64,000 nucleotides of DNA from Rhizobium etli_C. GTDB taxonomy: Bacteria; Pseudomonadota; Alphaproteobacteria; Rhizobiales; Rhizobiaceae. Location: assembly GCF_014198605.1 (NCBI RefSeq), contig NZ_JACIHU010000004.1. One strand, written 5' to 3'. The notes under the pieces are model-generated. The model was not told the DNA's origin and did not search any database. It saw nothing but the letters and a program-made list of their open reading frames with translations. Position numbers and translations under genes: made by a program. Within the stretch, counting starts at the first letter, position 1. Each line of letters opens with the position of its first letter. Below are positions 52,525 through 60,981 of the stretch, one piece after another.

Positions 52525-53651
52525 TGCGTCATTCCTTCCGTGGCTATGCCAAGTTCCCTGGCAAGCGCCAGCAATTGCCGGCCCTGTTCACCCGCCGGCG
52601 GAAAGGCCGCAAGGCCGCGCTTCAGGGCGTCGGCTGCGCGATCCTTATCGTTCAATACGGTGTAGGAGCGGACGAGCCGCATCCATCCGTCGAAATTGTT
52701 GGGCTCGGCGCTCAGCTTGGCGTCAAGGCTTTCGACCATGCCGCGGATCATCTGCTGCCGATCGCCGGCGCTCATGTTTTCGGCCGCCGCCACGTCTTCC
52801 GACGTCGGTCCGCCAGGCGCCGAAGGCTGGGCAGCCGCGCCGCCGTTCTTGGCGATATGTTCATTGACCAGGGGCAGCCAGGGCGCATCGGCAGGCGATT
52901 GCTGCGCCAGCGCTTCGAAGGCCCGGCGCGCCTCGTCGGTCCGTCCCGCCTGCTCCATGCTGAGAGCGACATAGAAGCGGGCACGCGGATTGTTGGGTTC
53001 CAGCGTCAGCGACTGTTTCAGCGCCTGACGCGCCTCCTCTGTTACCACGCCGTCGGAGACCGCCATCAGCGTCTCGGCAAGCCCGTCGAGCCGGATCGGG
53101 CTCGGGCCGAGAAGCCGGATCGCGTTGCGGTAGGCGACCTCAGCATCGTTGACCCGCATCGTGCGGACATAGATCGGCGCCAGCACATCCCAGCCCTTGC
53201 CGTCATCGGGATTCTCGGCCAGGTGCCGTTCCGCCTTGGCAATCAGCACCGCCACGTCATTGCTTGGGTTTTCCAGCCGCGCCTCCAGCGGCTGCGCGGG
53301 CAGGTCCGGCCTGCCCGTCGTCAAGTAAAGACAGAGCCCGAGCACCGGCAGGAGCAGGAGAACGAAGGCTTCACTGACACGGTGATGTCGTGCGGGTTTC
53401 GGCGTCGTCTCCGGTTCACCGGCAGCAACGGCGATCAGCCGCCGGCCGATTTCGGCCCTGGCGTAATCGGCCTCTTCCGGTGTGATCAGCCCGCTGGCAA
53501 GATCGCGGTCGAGTTCGCGCAGCTGGTCGCGATAGACCGCCGCCTCGCCGGCGCGGCTGTTCTCCGCCGCCTTTGCGCCACGCAGAAGGGGGTAAAGCAC
53601 AATGACGGCGACGGCTGCCGTCAGAACGGCAACGAGAATCCAGAACAGCAT
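52521..53651 (-). CDS. cycH: Cytochrome c maturation protein CycH/CcmI
   Basis: The 376-residue protein has two membrane helices (about residues 2-24 and 95-115) and a long periplasmic TPR domain (about 130-370: LAENPDDGKGWDVLAPIYVR, AEPNNFDGWMRLVRSYTVLN). CcmI binds apocytochrome C-termini and hands them to the heme lyase. The start MLFWILVAVL at 53651 gives the proper membrane N-terminus; the longer frame to 53687 lacks support. It is the first gene of the cyc operon. Confidence 0.93.
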   Translation of the reverse strand: MLFWILVAVLTAAVAVIVLYPLLRGAKAAENSRAGEAAVYRDQLRELDRDLASGLITPEEADYARAEIGRRLIAVAAGEPETTPKPARHHRVSEAFVLLLLPVLGLCLYLTTGRPDLPAQPLEARLENPSNDVAVLIAKAERHLAENPDDGKGWDVLAPIYVRTMRVNDAEVAYRNAIRLLGPSPIRLDGLAETLMAVSDGVVTEEARQALKQSLTLEPNNPRARFYVALSMEQAGRTDEARRAFEALAQQSPADAPWLPLVNEHIAKNGGAAAQPSAPGGPTSEDVAAAENMSAGDRQQMIRGMVESLDAKLSAEPNNFDGWMRLVRSYTVLNDKDRAADALKRGLAAFPPAGEQGRQLLALARELGIATEGMTQ

Positions 53652-53743
53652 AGCGGCCCAAATACGTGAAGCGCGCGCCCATTCCAACTGCCAAAGCCGG
53701 AATGACGAAGATTTGAGGCTATTCGCCGCAATTCAGCCGGCTT

Positions 53744-53783
53744 AAAGCGCGTCGCATCCAATTTAATGCATCCGACGCGCTTT
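53744..53783. terminator. AAAGCGCGTCG palindrome ahead of cycH
   Basis: AAAGCGCGTCG (53744-53754) pairs perfectly with CGACGCGCTTT (53773-53783) around an AT-rich 18-base loop holding ATCCAATTTAATGCATC, and is followed by a T-rich run. Palindromes with this GCGCGTCG stem recur in Rhizobium intergenic DNA. It probably separates the lipoprotein gene from the cyc operon. Confidence 0.65.
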
Positions 53784-53850
53784 CGCTCTTTGTTTTTATG
53801 CCTGTCGTTGTCCGGACCGCTGCACACTTCCGGGCGACATGCATCAGACC

Positions 53851-54255
53851 TTAACCGAGCGGCGACCAGCTGCCGTCGTCGTTGCGGCAGGCAGCGCCTC
53901 GCGCCACGGTGTCCTTGCCGTCGACCGTCAGCGTATGGGTATATTGCCGGCAATTCTGCGAGCCGACCTGATAGGGTGCTGCCGCCACCACCTTGCCGGT
54001 GACCTCCTTGCCGCTCCAGACCACGGGCTGGCCGGCGGCTGTCCCTTCCAGCGCCCGGTATTCGGCCTCGAGCGCCCTTTGCTTGTCGCTATCGCTCAAG
54101 CTGACGCCGCTGCGGCCGACGATGCCGCCCTGCAGCGCGGTAATGAAGGCGGCCGATGCCGAGGGTTTGCTGGAAAAAATGCCGCGCGAAGCAGCGCTCT
54201 TCGTCGTCGTGCAGCCGGTGAGCGCGACGGCGAGAAGCAGAATGGAAACGATCAT
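53851..54255 (-). CDS. Outer-membrane surface lipoprotein (17 kDa/RT0821-like)
   Basis: The 134-residue lipoprotein precursor has a lipobox signal (IVSILLLAVALTGC, acylated Cys about 15) and a C-terminal beta domain with EYRALEGTAAGQPVVW, QNCRQYTHTLTVDGK and ACRNDDGSWSPLG. That C-terminal pattern is shared by the rickettsial 17-kDa/RT0821 surface-antigen family. The function is unknown but likely structural. A longer start at 54276 is possible. It sits between feuQ and the cyc operon. Confidence 0.8.
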   Translation of the reverse strand: MIVSILLLAVALTGCTTTKSAASRGIFSSKPSASAAFITALQGGIVGRSGVSLSDSDKQRALEAEYRALEGTAAGQPVVWSGKEVTGKVVAAAPYQVGSQNCRQYTHTLTVDGKDTVARGAACRNDDGSWSPLG

Positions 54256-54394
54256 GCCTTGCGAGCGTAGAATCATTGCGTCGAACCACGATCAGAGGTC
54301 AATTTCAGCCGATCGAAGTGCAGCGTCCCCGTGTCAGCATTAAGGCAAAGCATGCTATACATTTGCCACTATCCTTGTGACATCAAGCAGTTGG

Positions 54395-55798
54395 TCATGC
54401 AACATCCTTTGTGACTCCGGGCAGGATAAGCTTCGCCTTCAACCCACCCCATTCACCACGGGACAGCTCGAGCCGCCCCTGGTATTCGTTGGAAATCTCG
54501 GTGACGATCGACAGGCCGAGCCCGGTTCCGGGCTTGCTTTCGTCGAGCCTGCGGCCACGCTTCAGCGCCTCGCGGATCTGGTCGGGCTCCAGACCCGGCC
54601 CGTCGTCTTCGACGGCGAGCTCGACCCAGCGGCGGCGGACGCTTGCCTCCGCCCCCTTTACATCCTCGCCGGCCTCGACGGCCGAAAGCCGTACTCTGCT
54701 CTTGGCGAACCGCGCCGCATTTTCGAGCAGGTTGCCGACGGTCTCCTCGAGATCCTGCTGCTCCATGGCGACGGCCAGATGCGGCGGCGAGACGACGAGA
54801 TCGAATTCGGTATCGACATTCAGGCGGCGCATGACACGCACCAGCCGCTCGAGCGCCGGCTCGGCATCGGTGCGGGCGAGCACGGATTCGCGCTGCGCGG
54901 CAATGCGGGCCCGGTTGAGATAGGACTGCACCTGCCCCTGCATCGATTCCGCCTGGCTGCGCACCAATTCGCCATGGGATTTTTCCAGAACGCGCGCCTC
55001 GTTCAAAAGAACGGCGATCGGCGTCTTCAGCGAATGGGCGAGATTGCCGACCTGCATGCGCGCCCGCTCGACGATGCGGCGGTTGCTGTCGATCAGCGCG
55101 TTGACCTCGTTGGCGAGCGGCAGGATTTCGCGCGGGAAGTCGCCCTTCAACTGCTCGCTCTCGCCGGCGCGGATGCGCTCCAATGCGGCGCGCGCCTTGT
55201 CGAGCGGCTTCAGGCCGTAGAGAATCGCCAGCGCGTTGACGATCAGGCTGCCGACGCCGAAACCGGCGAGCGCCAGATAGAGGCTATGGGAAAAGGTGCG
55301 CACGTCGTCCTCGACGACATCGACATTGCCGGTGACGCGGAAGCGCGCCGCGCGTCCGTCTGTGTCGAGCACTACTTCGGTTTCGGCCACCTGCACGCGG
55401 TTCCCGGAAGCGTCCGTCACTTGGTAATAGCGCTCGTAATTCTTGTCGAACGGCGCCTCGACGACGGAGGGAACCGGAATGAGCGCCGAGCCGAGCGAGG
55501 GCGAGACCAGCGGCGCCGTGGTATAGGTACCGAGCGGCTCCACCACCCAGTACCAGCCGGTCTTCGGTTGGGCAAAGCGCAGGTCGCCGAGCTGCGGACT
55601 GCCGCTCAACGCTCCCTGATCGCCGATCGTCACCGAATTGATGACGTTATAGAGCTGCGCCCGCAAGAGATCCTGGAAGCCGCGTTCGGCGCTCTTGCGG
55701 TAGAGCGTCGAGATCAGCAGGCCGATCACCACCAGGGCCACCGTCGACCAGACCGTGGTCAGCAGCAGCACACGTGCGGTGAGCGACTTAATTCGCAT
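54395..55798 (-). CDS. feuQ: Sensor histidine kinase FeuQ
   Basis: The 467-residue kinase has two membrane helices (about 8-30 and 172-195), a periplasmic sensor of about 140 residues, a HAMP-like linker, a divergent HisKA (His 255 in GNLAHSLKTP) and HATPase_c (NLLENAARFAKS, DDGPGLEP, GTGLGLSIV). In Sinorhizobium FeuQ controls cyclic-glucan export and osmoadaptation with FeuP; in R. leguminosarum the pair was linked to iron uptake. It overlaps feuP by 11 bases. The AHSLKTP box matches the PhoQ/FeuQ subgroup. Confidence 0.93.
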   Translation of the reverse strand: MRIKSLTARVLLLTTVWSTVALVVIGLLISTLYRKSAERGFQDLLRAQLYNVINSVTIGDQGALSGSPQLGDLRFAQPKTGWYWVVEPLGTYTTAPLVSPSLGSALIPVPSVVEAPFDKNYERYYQVTDASGNRVQVAETEVVLDTDGRAARFRVTGNVDVVEDDVRTFSHSLYLALAGFGVGSLIVNALAILYGLKPLDKARAALERIRAGESEQLKGDFPREILPLANEVNALIDSNRRIVERARMQVGNLAHSLKTPIAVLLNEARVLEKSHGELVRSQAESMQGQVQSYLNRARIAAQRESVLARTDAEPALERLVRVMRRLNVDTEFDLVVSPPHLAVAMEQQDLEETVGNLLENAARFAKSRVRLSAVEAGEDVKGAEASVRRRWVELAVEDDGPGLEPDQIREALKRGRRLDESKPGTGLGLSIVTEISNEYQGRLELSRGEWGGLKAKLILPGVTKDVA

Positions 55799-56459
55799 GT
55801 TTCGGCGCTTGGATACGGTAACCGAGACCGCGCACCGTTTCGATCAGGTCGACGCCCATCTTCTTGCGCAGGCGGCCGACGAAGACCTCGATCGTATTGG
55901 AATCGCGGTCGAAATCCTGATCGTACATGTGTTCGACCAGTTCGGTGCGCGAGACGACCTCGCCCATGTGATGCATGAGATAGGCGAGCAGGCGATATTC
56001 GTGCGAGGTCAGTTTCAGCGCCGTGCCATTGACCGTCGCCTTGGAGGATTTGGTGTCGAGCCGCACCGGCCCGCAGACGATCTCGGAGGAGGCATGCCCG
56101 GCAGCGCGCCGGATCAGCGCCCGGATGCGCGCCAGAACTTCCTCGACATGGAAAGGCTTGGTGACGTAATCATCGGCGCCGGCGTCGATGCCGGCGACCT
56201 TGTCGCTCCAACGGTCGCGCGCCGTCAGGATCAAAACCGGCATGCCGCGGCCGGCGCCGCGCCATTTTTCGAGCACGGTGACGCCGTCCATCTCCGGCAG
56301 GCCGATATCGAGGATGATGGCGTCATAGGGTTCGGTGTCGCCGAGGAAATGCCCCTCCTCGCCGTCGAACGCCTGGTCGACGACATAGCCCGCCTCCTTC
56401 AGCGTGTCGGTCAGCTGCCGGTTCAGGTTGACGTCGTCTTCGATTACCAGGATGCGCAT
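55788..56459 (-). CDS. feuP: Response regulator FeuP
   Basis: The 223-residue OmpR-class regulator has a receiver domain with phospho-acceptor Asp 51 (AIILDIGLPEMDG) and Lys in YVTKPFHVEE, then a winged helix (LTSHEYRLLAYLMHHMGEVV, DSNTIEVFVGRLRKK). Length and sequence fit FeuP/PhoP-type regulators. It lies between feuN and feuQ in one operon. Targets known in S. meliloti include ndvA, and this window contains no such gene. Confidence 0.94.
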   Translation of the reverse strand: MRILVIEDDVNLNRQLTDTLKEAGYVVDQAFDGEEGHFLGDTEPYDAIILDIGLPEMDGVTVLEKWRGAGRGMPVLILTARDRWSDKVAGIDAGADDYVTKPFHVEEVLARIRALIRRAAGHASSEIVCGPVRLDTKSSKATVNGTALKLTSHEYRLLAYLMHHMGEVVSRTELVEHMYDQDFDRDSNTIEVFVGRLRKKMGVDLIETVRGLGYRIQAPKHAN

Positions 56460-56513
56460 CGGTCCGCCTTCGTCCGCTTCAAATCGATCATGTTCTGAAT
56501 AGACCGATTCCGC

Positions 56514-56762
56514 CTACATCGGAACCTTTACCGTCACCTTGCGCGGACGTTGGCCGTTGCCCGACACCAGAACGGTGATGATGCAACTATCGCCCACCGG
56601 TTGCACGGACAGGAGTTGGCCGCCCGTCTGCTCGACGACCTGGGCTGCGGCGGCGCTGCAATCACCTGCCACGCGCAGGACGAGGGTGCCCGCGCCGTCC
56701 GATGAGGGCGCCGATACCACCAGCCCGGCGGCCACTACTGCGACGCTCAGAGGAAAGGCCAT
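56514..56762 (-). CDS. feuN: FeuN, small periplasmic modulator of FeuQ
   Basis: The 82-residue exported protein has a signal peptide (MAFPLSVAVVAAGLVVSAPS) and a mature part with two cysteines (GDCSAAAAQVVEQ, GDSCIITVLVSG) that could form a disulfide. Its size, export and position just upstream of feuP match S. meliloti FeuN, an 83-residue essential inhibitor of FeuQ signalling. The gene is 54 bases from feuP. The assignment rests on synteny and architecture rather than an alignment I can run. Confidence 0.85.
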   Translation of the reverse strand: MAFPLSVAVVAAGLVVSAPSSDGAGTLVLRVAGDCSAAAAQVVEQTGGQLLSVQPVGDSCIITVLVSGNGQRPRKVTVKVPM

Positions 56763-57100
56763 GTGTTATGCTTTCAAGGGTAGTTCCAACTTGCTGCGAC
56801 TATGTACTCACGTGACCTGAATGGCAAATGAATGCGCTGTAATACAGGGTGTTTAGAACCGTTCTCGACTGCTGGCGACAGCCGGTTTCAGCTGCTGAAA
56901 ACCGATGCCGCAGCGGCCTTCGGCGGCCTTCTGCACATGGAATAAAAGTCTTCGGCGAAGGCACAGACGGCGGGCTGGGCGGGCACGCTCGGGTTAAGCC
57001 TGCGCGCGGCGAGCTGCCGGAAATTGCAATCGCAGCTTTTACCGGCGGATTGAAACTGTTATGTCCCTGCGGCTCCCGCATTCAGGCCATTTCAGCACCA
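56763..57100. other. 338-base region between feuN and an MFS gene
   Basis: No gene is supported, although an open frame continues upstream of the MFS start. A CGGTTTCAG/CTGAAAACCG near-palindrome lies at about 56882-56905. The feuN promoter should be at the left end, where ATTCATTTGCC and TGTACTCACG-like AT-rich stretches occur. Confidence 0.45.
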
Positions 57101-58324
57101 ATGCCAAACTCCCTCCGCTTCCGCTCGGCGCAGACGGTCTTCGTGCTCGCCATCACCCAGCTGATCGGCTGGGGTACGACCTTCGACATGCTCGGGGTGA
57201 TGGGCCGGATCGTGGCGCCCGATCTCGGCATGGCGAACGAGGTGGCGTTTGCCGGCCTGACGATCATGATGTTGGTCAGCGCCATCGTCGGCCCGGCGAC
57301 CGGCCGCTGGCTTGACCGTTACGGCGCCGCCCGGGTGCTTTCGGCGGCTTCCCTGACCTTTGCCCTCGGCCTCTGTCTGCTTGCCGCCGCCAATGGCGTC
57401 ATTCTCTACGCCGCCGCCTGGATCGTGATCGGCGTCGGCGGCGCGCTCGGCCTGTCGGCGCCGGCCTATACCGCCGTCGTCGAGCGTGAAGGGATGAACG
57501 GCAAGCGCGTCATCGCCATATTGATGCTGTTCACCGGGCTTTCGAGCGCCATCTTCTGGCCGATCCTCAGCCTGCTCAACGAAGCCGTCGGCTGGCGCCT
57601 CACCTTCCTCATCTGCGCAGGCCTGCAATTCTTTGTCTGCCTGCCGCTGCATCTTTTCGCCCTGCCGAAGCCGATCGCAAGCCATGTCGACGGCGCCACA
57701 GCCGACATCGCCCCGGTGCCGCTGTCGAAGGCGATACAGCGCAAGGCCTTCCTGCTGATCGCCGCGGCGACGACGCTCACCACCTTCGTCACCTTCGGCA
57801 TCTCGCCCTCGCTGCTCGAGATCTTCCGCCAGTCCGGCGCCACGCCGGCCTTCGCGCTGCAGCTCGGCTCGGCCCGCGGCGTGCTCGGCATCTCGGCGCG
57901 CTTTCTCGACATGCTGCTCGGACGGCGCGGCAACCCCGTCCTCAGCGCCGCCATGGGCATCGGTCTGATGCTGATGAGTTTCCTGATAATGCTGGCCGCC
58001 GGTCCGTCGACGCCGCTGCTCGTCACCTTCATCCCGCTTTACGGCTTCGGCTCCGGCGTCATGACCGTCGCCCGCGCGCTTCTGCCGCTGGCGGTGTTTT
58101 CACCGCGCGAATTCGGCCTGCAATCGGCCCGGCTGTCGCTGCCGCAGAACCTGGCCAATGCGATCGCCCCGGTCGTCTTCACCGCCATCCTCGACCGCGC
58201 CGGCACCGGCCCGGCGCTTTTCGCCGCTGCCGCTCTCGCCTCCTTGTCACTGACCTTCGTGCTGATGCTGATGGCGCTGCTGCGCGGCGCGCGGGCAGCG
58301 CAGCCGAGCCCGGCCGTTTCATGA
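57101..58324 (+). CDS. MFS transporter
   Basis: The 407-residue transporter has twelve predicted helices. QTVFVLAITQLIGWGTTFDM forms helix 1 and GPATGRWLDRYGAARVL is the loop 2-3 motif with its Asp/Arg. The family resembles the oxalate/formate-like and BioN-type MFS exporters that begin with 'IGWG'. The start MPNSLRF at 57101 gives a normal cytosolic N-terminus. No ribosome site is obvious. It is divergent from feuN, and no link in function is shown. Confidence 0.83.
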   Translation: MPNSLRFRSAQTVFVLAITQLIGWGTTFDMLGVMGRIVAPDLGMANEVAFAGLTIMMLVSAIVGPATGRWLDRYGAARVLSAASLTFALGLCLLAAANGVILYAAAWIVIGVGGALGLSAPAYTAVVEREGMNGKRVIAILMLFTGLSSAIFWPILSLLNEAVGWRLTFLICAGLQFFVCLPLHLFALPKPIASHVDGATADIAPVPLSKAIQRKAFLLIAAATTLTTFVTFGISPSLLEIFRQSGATPAFALQLGSARGVLGISARFLDMLLGRRGNPVLSAAMGIGLMLMSFLIMLAAGPSTPLLVTFIPLYGFGSGVMTVARALLPLAVFSPREFGLQSARLSLPQNLANAIAPVVFTAILDRAGTGPALFAAAALASLSLTFVLMLMALLRGARAAQPSPAVS

Positions 58325-58523
58325 AGCCTGGAATGGAGCTGTTTCCGCTGACAAGTGGTCGGTCACGTTTGACGAATCTTTTGAATCGTTTGCCGCCGAT
58401 TTTTCGAAAATTGGGTCAGGTGGCTCACGGCTGCGTTCGACATCCAGCGCCGCGAGTCCGGAAATCTTCTTATCCCTTTGAAATTTCAGCGAAACAATGA
58501 CCGGAAGCCGATGGCCTGCCGAT

Positions 58524-58829
58524 TCAGAGCGGCCGCTTCACCGCTTTGCGGCTGTCGTAGTCCGCGGCGATGCGCTTTTCCCGCAGCGGCCGCACACGCT
58601 CGATCGAGCGCTGATAATCGGGATGCGCCTTATAGGCGGCAAGAGCGGCTTCATCGTCGAATTCGCCATAGACGACGAGATCGATCTCGGTGCCCAGCTG
58701 ATCGGTCTTCACATTGGTGCCGATTTCCAGCAGCCGCGCATGGGGAATGGCGGTCAGGATCGAAAGCCCGGCCCTCACCTCCTCCAGATGTTCTTCCTGC
58801 ACGGTGAAGAAGACGATGTGGCGGATCAC
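58524..58829 (-). CDS. Dabb (stress-responsive alpha/beta barrel) protein
   Basis: The 101-residue protein has the dimeric alpha/beta-barrel Dabb fold: VIRHIVFFTVQEEHLEEVRA at the start, EIGTNVKTDQLGTEIDLVVY, and AYKAHPDYQRSIERVRPLRE with the conserved His-Pro at the end of helix 2. The role is unknown; some relatives are stress-induced or act in polyketide chemistry. A GTG start at 58829 is chosen for its AGGAG 8 bases upstream over a longer in-frame ATG at 59003 that lacks homology. Confidence 0.82.
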   Translation of the reverse strand: MIRHIVFFTVQEEHLEEVRAGLSILTAIPHARLLEIGTNVKTDQLGTEIDLVVYGEFDDEAALAAYKAHPDYQRSIERVRPLREKRIAADYDSRKAVKRPL

Positions 58830-58890
58830 GCGGAAGCTCCTGTCAGATTTCAGAGGTCGGCCCGCGCGATACCATGTGCGCCCCTGGCCT

Positions 58891-59535
58891 TCAACCGCGC
58901 GACCTGCCCGGCGCGGCATCCGGACGCATCGCCGCATTGAAAACCATGGCGTAGCCCGCGAGCTTCTCGGCCCGGTCGGTGCCGTTGACGATGCGGCGCG
59001 CATTGACCCAGTCCTCGGTCGTCGCGTTCAGGTGATCGGCGAGTTTGTGGCCGGTAAAGCTGCCCTGCAGCATGCCTTCGATCAGGATCGTCACCGCCGC
59101 ATCCATCTCCATCGCCCGGTCGGGATCGGCAACGAGATCGATGCCCGTCAGCCCGCTCATCGCCTCGTAATTCCGCTTATGAGTAAGCTGCACCAGACCG
59201 CGCCCGAGCCAGCAGCGGCCATCTTCGTCCGGCCGCCAGTAGGGCGTCTTTACCCAGGAGAGCCGGCCCGCGGCATAGGCCGCCTCCAGGATCTCGACGG
59301 CGCCGGCATCGCTTTCAGCCAGCGTCTCGCGGACCGGCTGCATCGTATAGGCGGTCTCGTGATAAGCGGTTGCGAGGATATAGGCGAGCCATCGGCGGTC
59401 GGCCTGCGCGAACCGCCTTTCCCAGGCGTCGAGAATCGCCGCGATACCCACTACCTGAGGCTGAGTTAGCTCTCCTTTAAAGAGGTCCTCGCGCACCGCA
59501 TCAAAAAAGAACATCCGATCCATGTGGACAACCAT
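58891..59535 (-). CDS. GH19-like chitinase/endolysin-fold protein
   Basis: The 214-residue protein resembles glycoside hydrolase family 19 and phage endolysins. It has ILATAYHETAYTMQPVRET with the catalytic Glu in HET, WLGRGLVQLTHKRNYEAMS (the substrate-binding GRG-x-QLT element) and INLADP-like DLVADPDRAMEM. It has no signal peptide, so it would need a holin or act after lysis, typical of phage-derived genes. It may be a domesticated lysozyme. ATG 59535 follows GGGAAGCG. Direct repeats lie upstream. Confidence 0.75.
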   Translation of the reverse strand: MVVHMDRMFFFDAVREDLFKGELTQPQVVGIAAILDAWERRFAQADRRWLAYILATAYHETAYTMQPVRETLAESDAGAVEILEAAYAAGRLSWVKTPYWRPDEDGRCWLGRGLVQLTHKRNYEAMSGLTGIDLVADPDRAMEMDAAVTILIEGMLQGSFTGHKLADHLNATTEDWVNARRIVNGTDRAEKLAGYAMVFNAAMRPDAAPGRSRG

Positions 59536-59570
59536 ACCGCGCTTCCCGAGAGTCTCGTGGTTAAAACCGT

Positions 59571-59597
59571 CTTAATCGATTAAAATCAACTTAATCG
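59571..59597. repeat. CTTAATCG direct repeats upstream of the GH19 gene
   Basis: CTTAATCG occurs at 59571-59578 and again at 59590-59597, 19 bases start to start, i.e. about two DNA turns apart, in an AT-rich stretch between the divergent GH19 and small-protein genes. This spacing suits cooperative binding of a regulator. Confidence 0.45.
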
Positions 59598-59691
59598 TTT
59601 GAAGTGTCTAAGCCCCTGATTTACACGGCTTTTGTCTTGTGCAATGCATTTTCTCGCCCTGAAGCCTTACCACCACAAGAGGAGACTTCCG

Positions 59692-59823
59692 ATGCAGACG
59701 CCTGCCAACACCCAGACCACCATTCCCCAGCACGTCGTCGACCAGATGGAAAACGAGTGGCGCCAGATTCGCCTTGAACGCGAGAACATCCGCCCGACCC
59801 GGCAGCCCCAACAGCAGCGCTGA
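59692..59823 (+). CDS. Small basic protein of 43 residues
   Basis: A short hydrophilic peptide (MQTPANTQTTIPQHVVDQME at the start, RPTRQPQQQR at the end) is preceded by an excellent AGAGGAGACTTCC ribosome site. No membrane or cysteine residues. The pattern VVDQMENEWRQIRLERENIR predicts one amphipathic helix. It is likely a real small gene. No family recognised, and the earlier in-frame start at 59632 would remove the ribosome site advantage. Confidence 0.6.
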   Translation: MQTPANTQTTIPQHVVDQMENEWRQIRLERENIRPTRQPQQQR

Positions 59824-59861
59824 GAAATACAGGCAAAGCGGCGCGGATGTAAGGGCTGCCT

Positions 59862-60422
59862 TCATCGCGTCTCGGCCTCAAGCCGCTTCGCCAGCGTCTC
59901 CAGCGACCGGGAGAAGACCGTTTCATCTCTAAGCGCGCGCGACAGCACCAGCGCCCCTTGAATGCCGCAGACGCCCTCCTCGGCCAGCGTCTGCGCCTCC
60001 CCTTCAGTACAGCCGGCCCGCATCAGCGCCGAACCCAACGCGTCGATCCAGCGGATGAAATAGTCGCCGATCGCCGCGGAAAACCGTTCACGGGTGTCGT
60101 CGAGCGCGAAAGCGCCGACGAGGCAGATGCGGCGGCCGGAGCGGAAGTAGTCATTCACATTGCTCCACATCGCCGCGATCGCCTGACGGGCATCGCCATG
60201 TCGCAGCGGCCGGTAGACCGCCTGTTCGAACCAGGCATCGATATCGGCGAGCACGGCGCCGGCCATCTCCTCCTTGCCGCCCGGGAAGAAGTGATAAAGG
60301 CTGCCCTTGCCGATGCCGGTGCGTTCGGTGATGCGGCTGAGCGTGGCGCCCTCATAGCCGAGCTCGCGGAAGATTTCCGCGAGCAGCGGCACGATGTCGG
60401 CGCGTTCATAAACGGTCTTCAC
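59862..60422 (-). CDS. TetR/AcrR-family regulator
   Basis: The 186-residue regulator has an N-terminal HTH (GYEGATLSRITERTGIGKGS, then LYHFFPGGKEEM) and a ligand domain of the YxaF/LmrA-like kind (FSAAIGDYFIRWIDALGSAL, EGVCGIQGALVLSRAL). It is transcribed 20 bases downstream of the DUF1348 gene, so the pair likely forms one autoregulated operon. The ATCAGTTTACTGAT site at 60928 is a good candidate operator. Confidence 0.88.
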   Translation of the reverse strand: MKTVYERADIVPLLAEIFRELGYEGATLSRITERTGIGKGSLYHFFPGGKEEMAGAVLADIDAWFEQAVYRPLRHGDARQAIAAMWSNVNDYFRSGRRICLVGAFALDDTRERFSAAIGDYFIRWIDALGSALMRAGCTEGEAQTLAEEGVCGIQGALVLSRALRDETVFSRSLETLAKRLEAETR

Positions 60423-60442
60423 CGGGCTGAAATCATCCTGTT

Positions 60443-60904
60443 CTAGAGGCCGAGCTCAGTCAGACCGGGATGATCGTCCGGACGTCGGCCGAGCGGCCAG
60501 TGGTATTTGCGCTCCGTTTCCCGGATCGGCAGATCGTTGATGCAGGCAAAACGGCGCTGCATCAAGCCGGCCGCATCGAATTCCCAGTTCTCATTGCCGT
60601 AGGAGCGGAACCAGTTGCCGCTGTCATCGTGCCATTCATAGGCAAAGCGCACGGCAATGCGATTGTCGGTGAAGGCCCAGATCTCCTTGATCAGCCGGTA
60701 GTCCAGCTCCTTGGCCCATTTGCGCGTGAGAAAGGCGACGATCTCGGCGCGGCCGGTGATGAATTCGGCGCGGTTCCGCCAGCGGCTGTCGGGCGTATAG
60801 ACGAGCGAGACGCGCTCGGGGTCGCGGCTATTCCAGCCGTCCTCGGCGAGGCGGACTTTCTGCGTGGCGGTCTCCAGGGTGAAAGGCGGAACGAGGCTGG
60901 ACAT
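60443..60904 (-). CDS. DUF1348/SnoaL-like (NTF2 fold) protein
   Basis: The 153-residue protein of the NTF2-like superfamily matches the DUF1348 group: FTLETATQKVRLAEDGWNSR, YTPDSRWRNRAEF, RFAYEWHDDSGNWFRSYGNE and FACINDLPIRETERKYHWPL. These cone-shaped alpha/beta barrels usually bind small molecules, but no enzymatic activity is established. It is transcribed first in the operon with the TetR gene, whose ligand may be its substrate. Confidence 0.86.
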   Translation of the reverse strand: MSSLVPPFTLETATQKVRLAEDGWNSRDPERVSLVYTPDSRWRNRAEFITGRAEIVAFLTRKWAKELDYRLIKEIWAFTDNRIAVRFAYEWHDDSGNWFRSYGNENWEFDAAGLMQRRFACINDLPIRETERKYHWPLGRRPDDHPGLTELGL

Positions 60905-60927
60905 GACATCTCCTGTACTGAATGGTT

Positions 60928-60941
60928 ATCAGTTTACTGAT
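60928..60941. promoter_or_regulatory. TetR-type operator candidate
   Basis: ATCAGTTTACTGAT is a perfect 6-bp inverted repeat with a 2-base spacer, 24 bases upstream of the DUF1348 start. A GTACTGA copy lies at 60915-60921. The size and position fit a TetR repressor site controlling the DUF1348-tetR operon. Confidence 0.6.
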
Positions 60942-60981
60942 CGGTACAAATATTGCAAGTCTCATCGGGCGGCGCTCGAGC

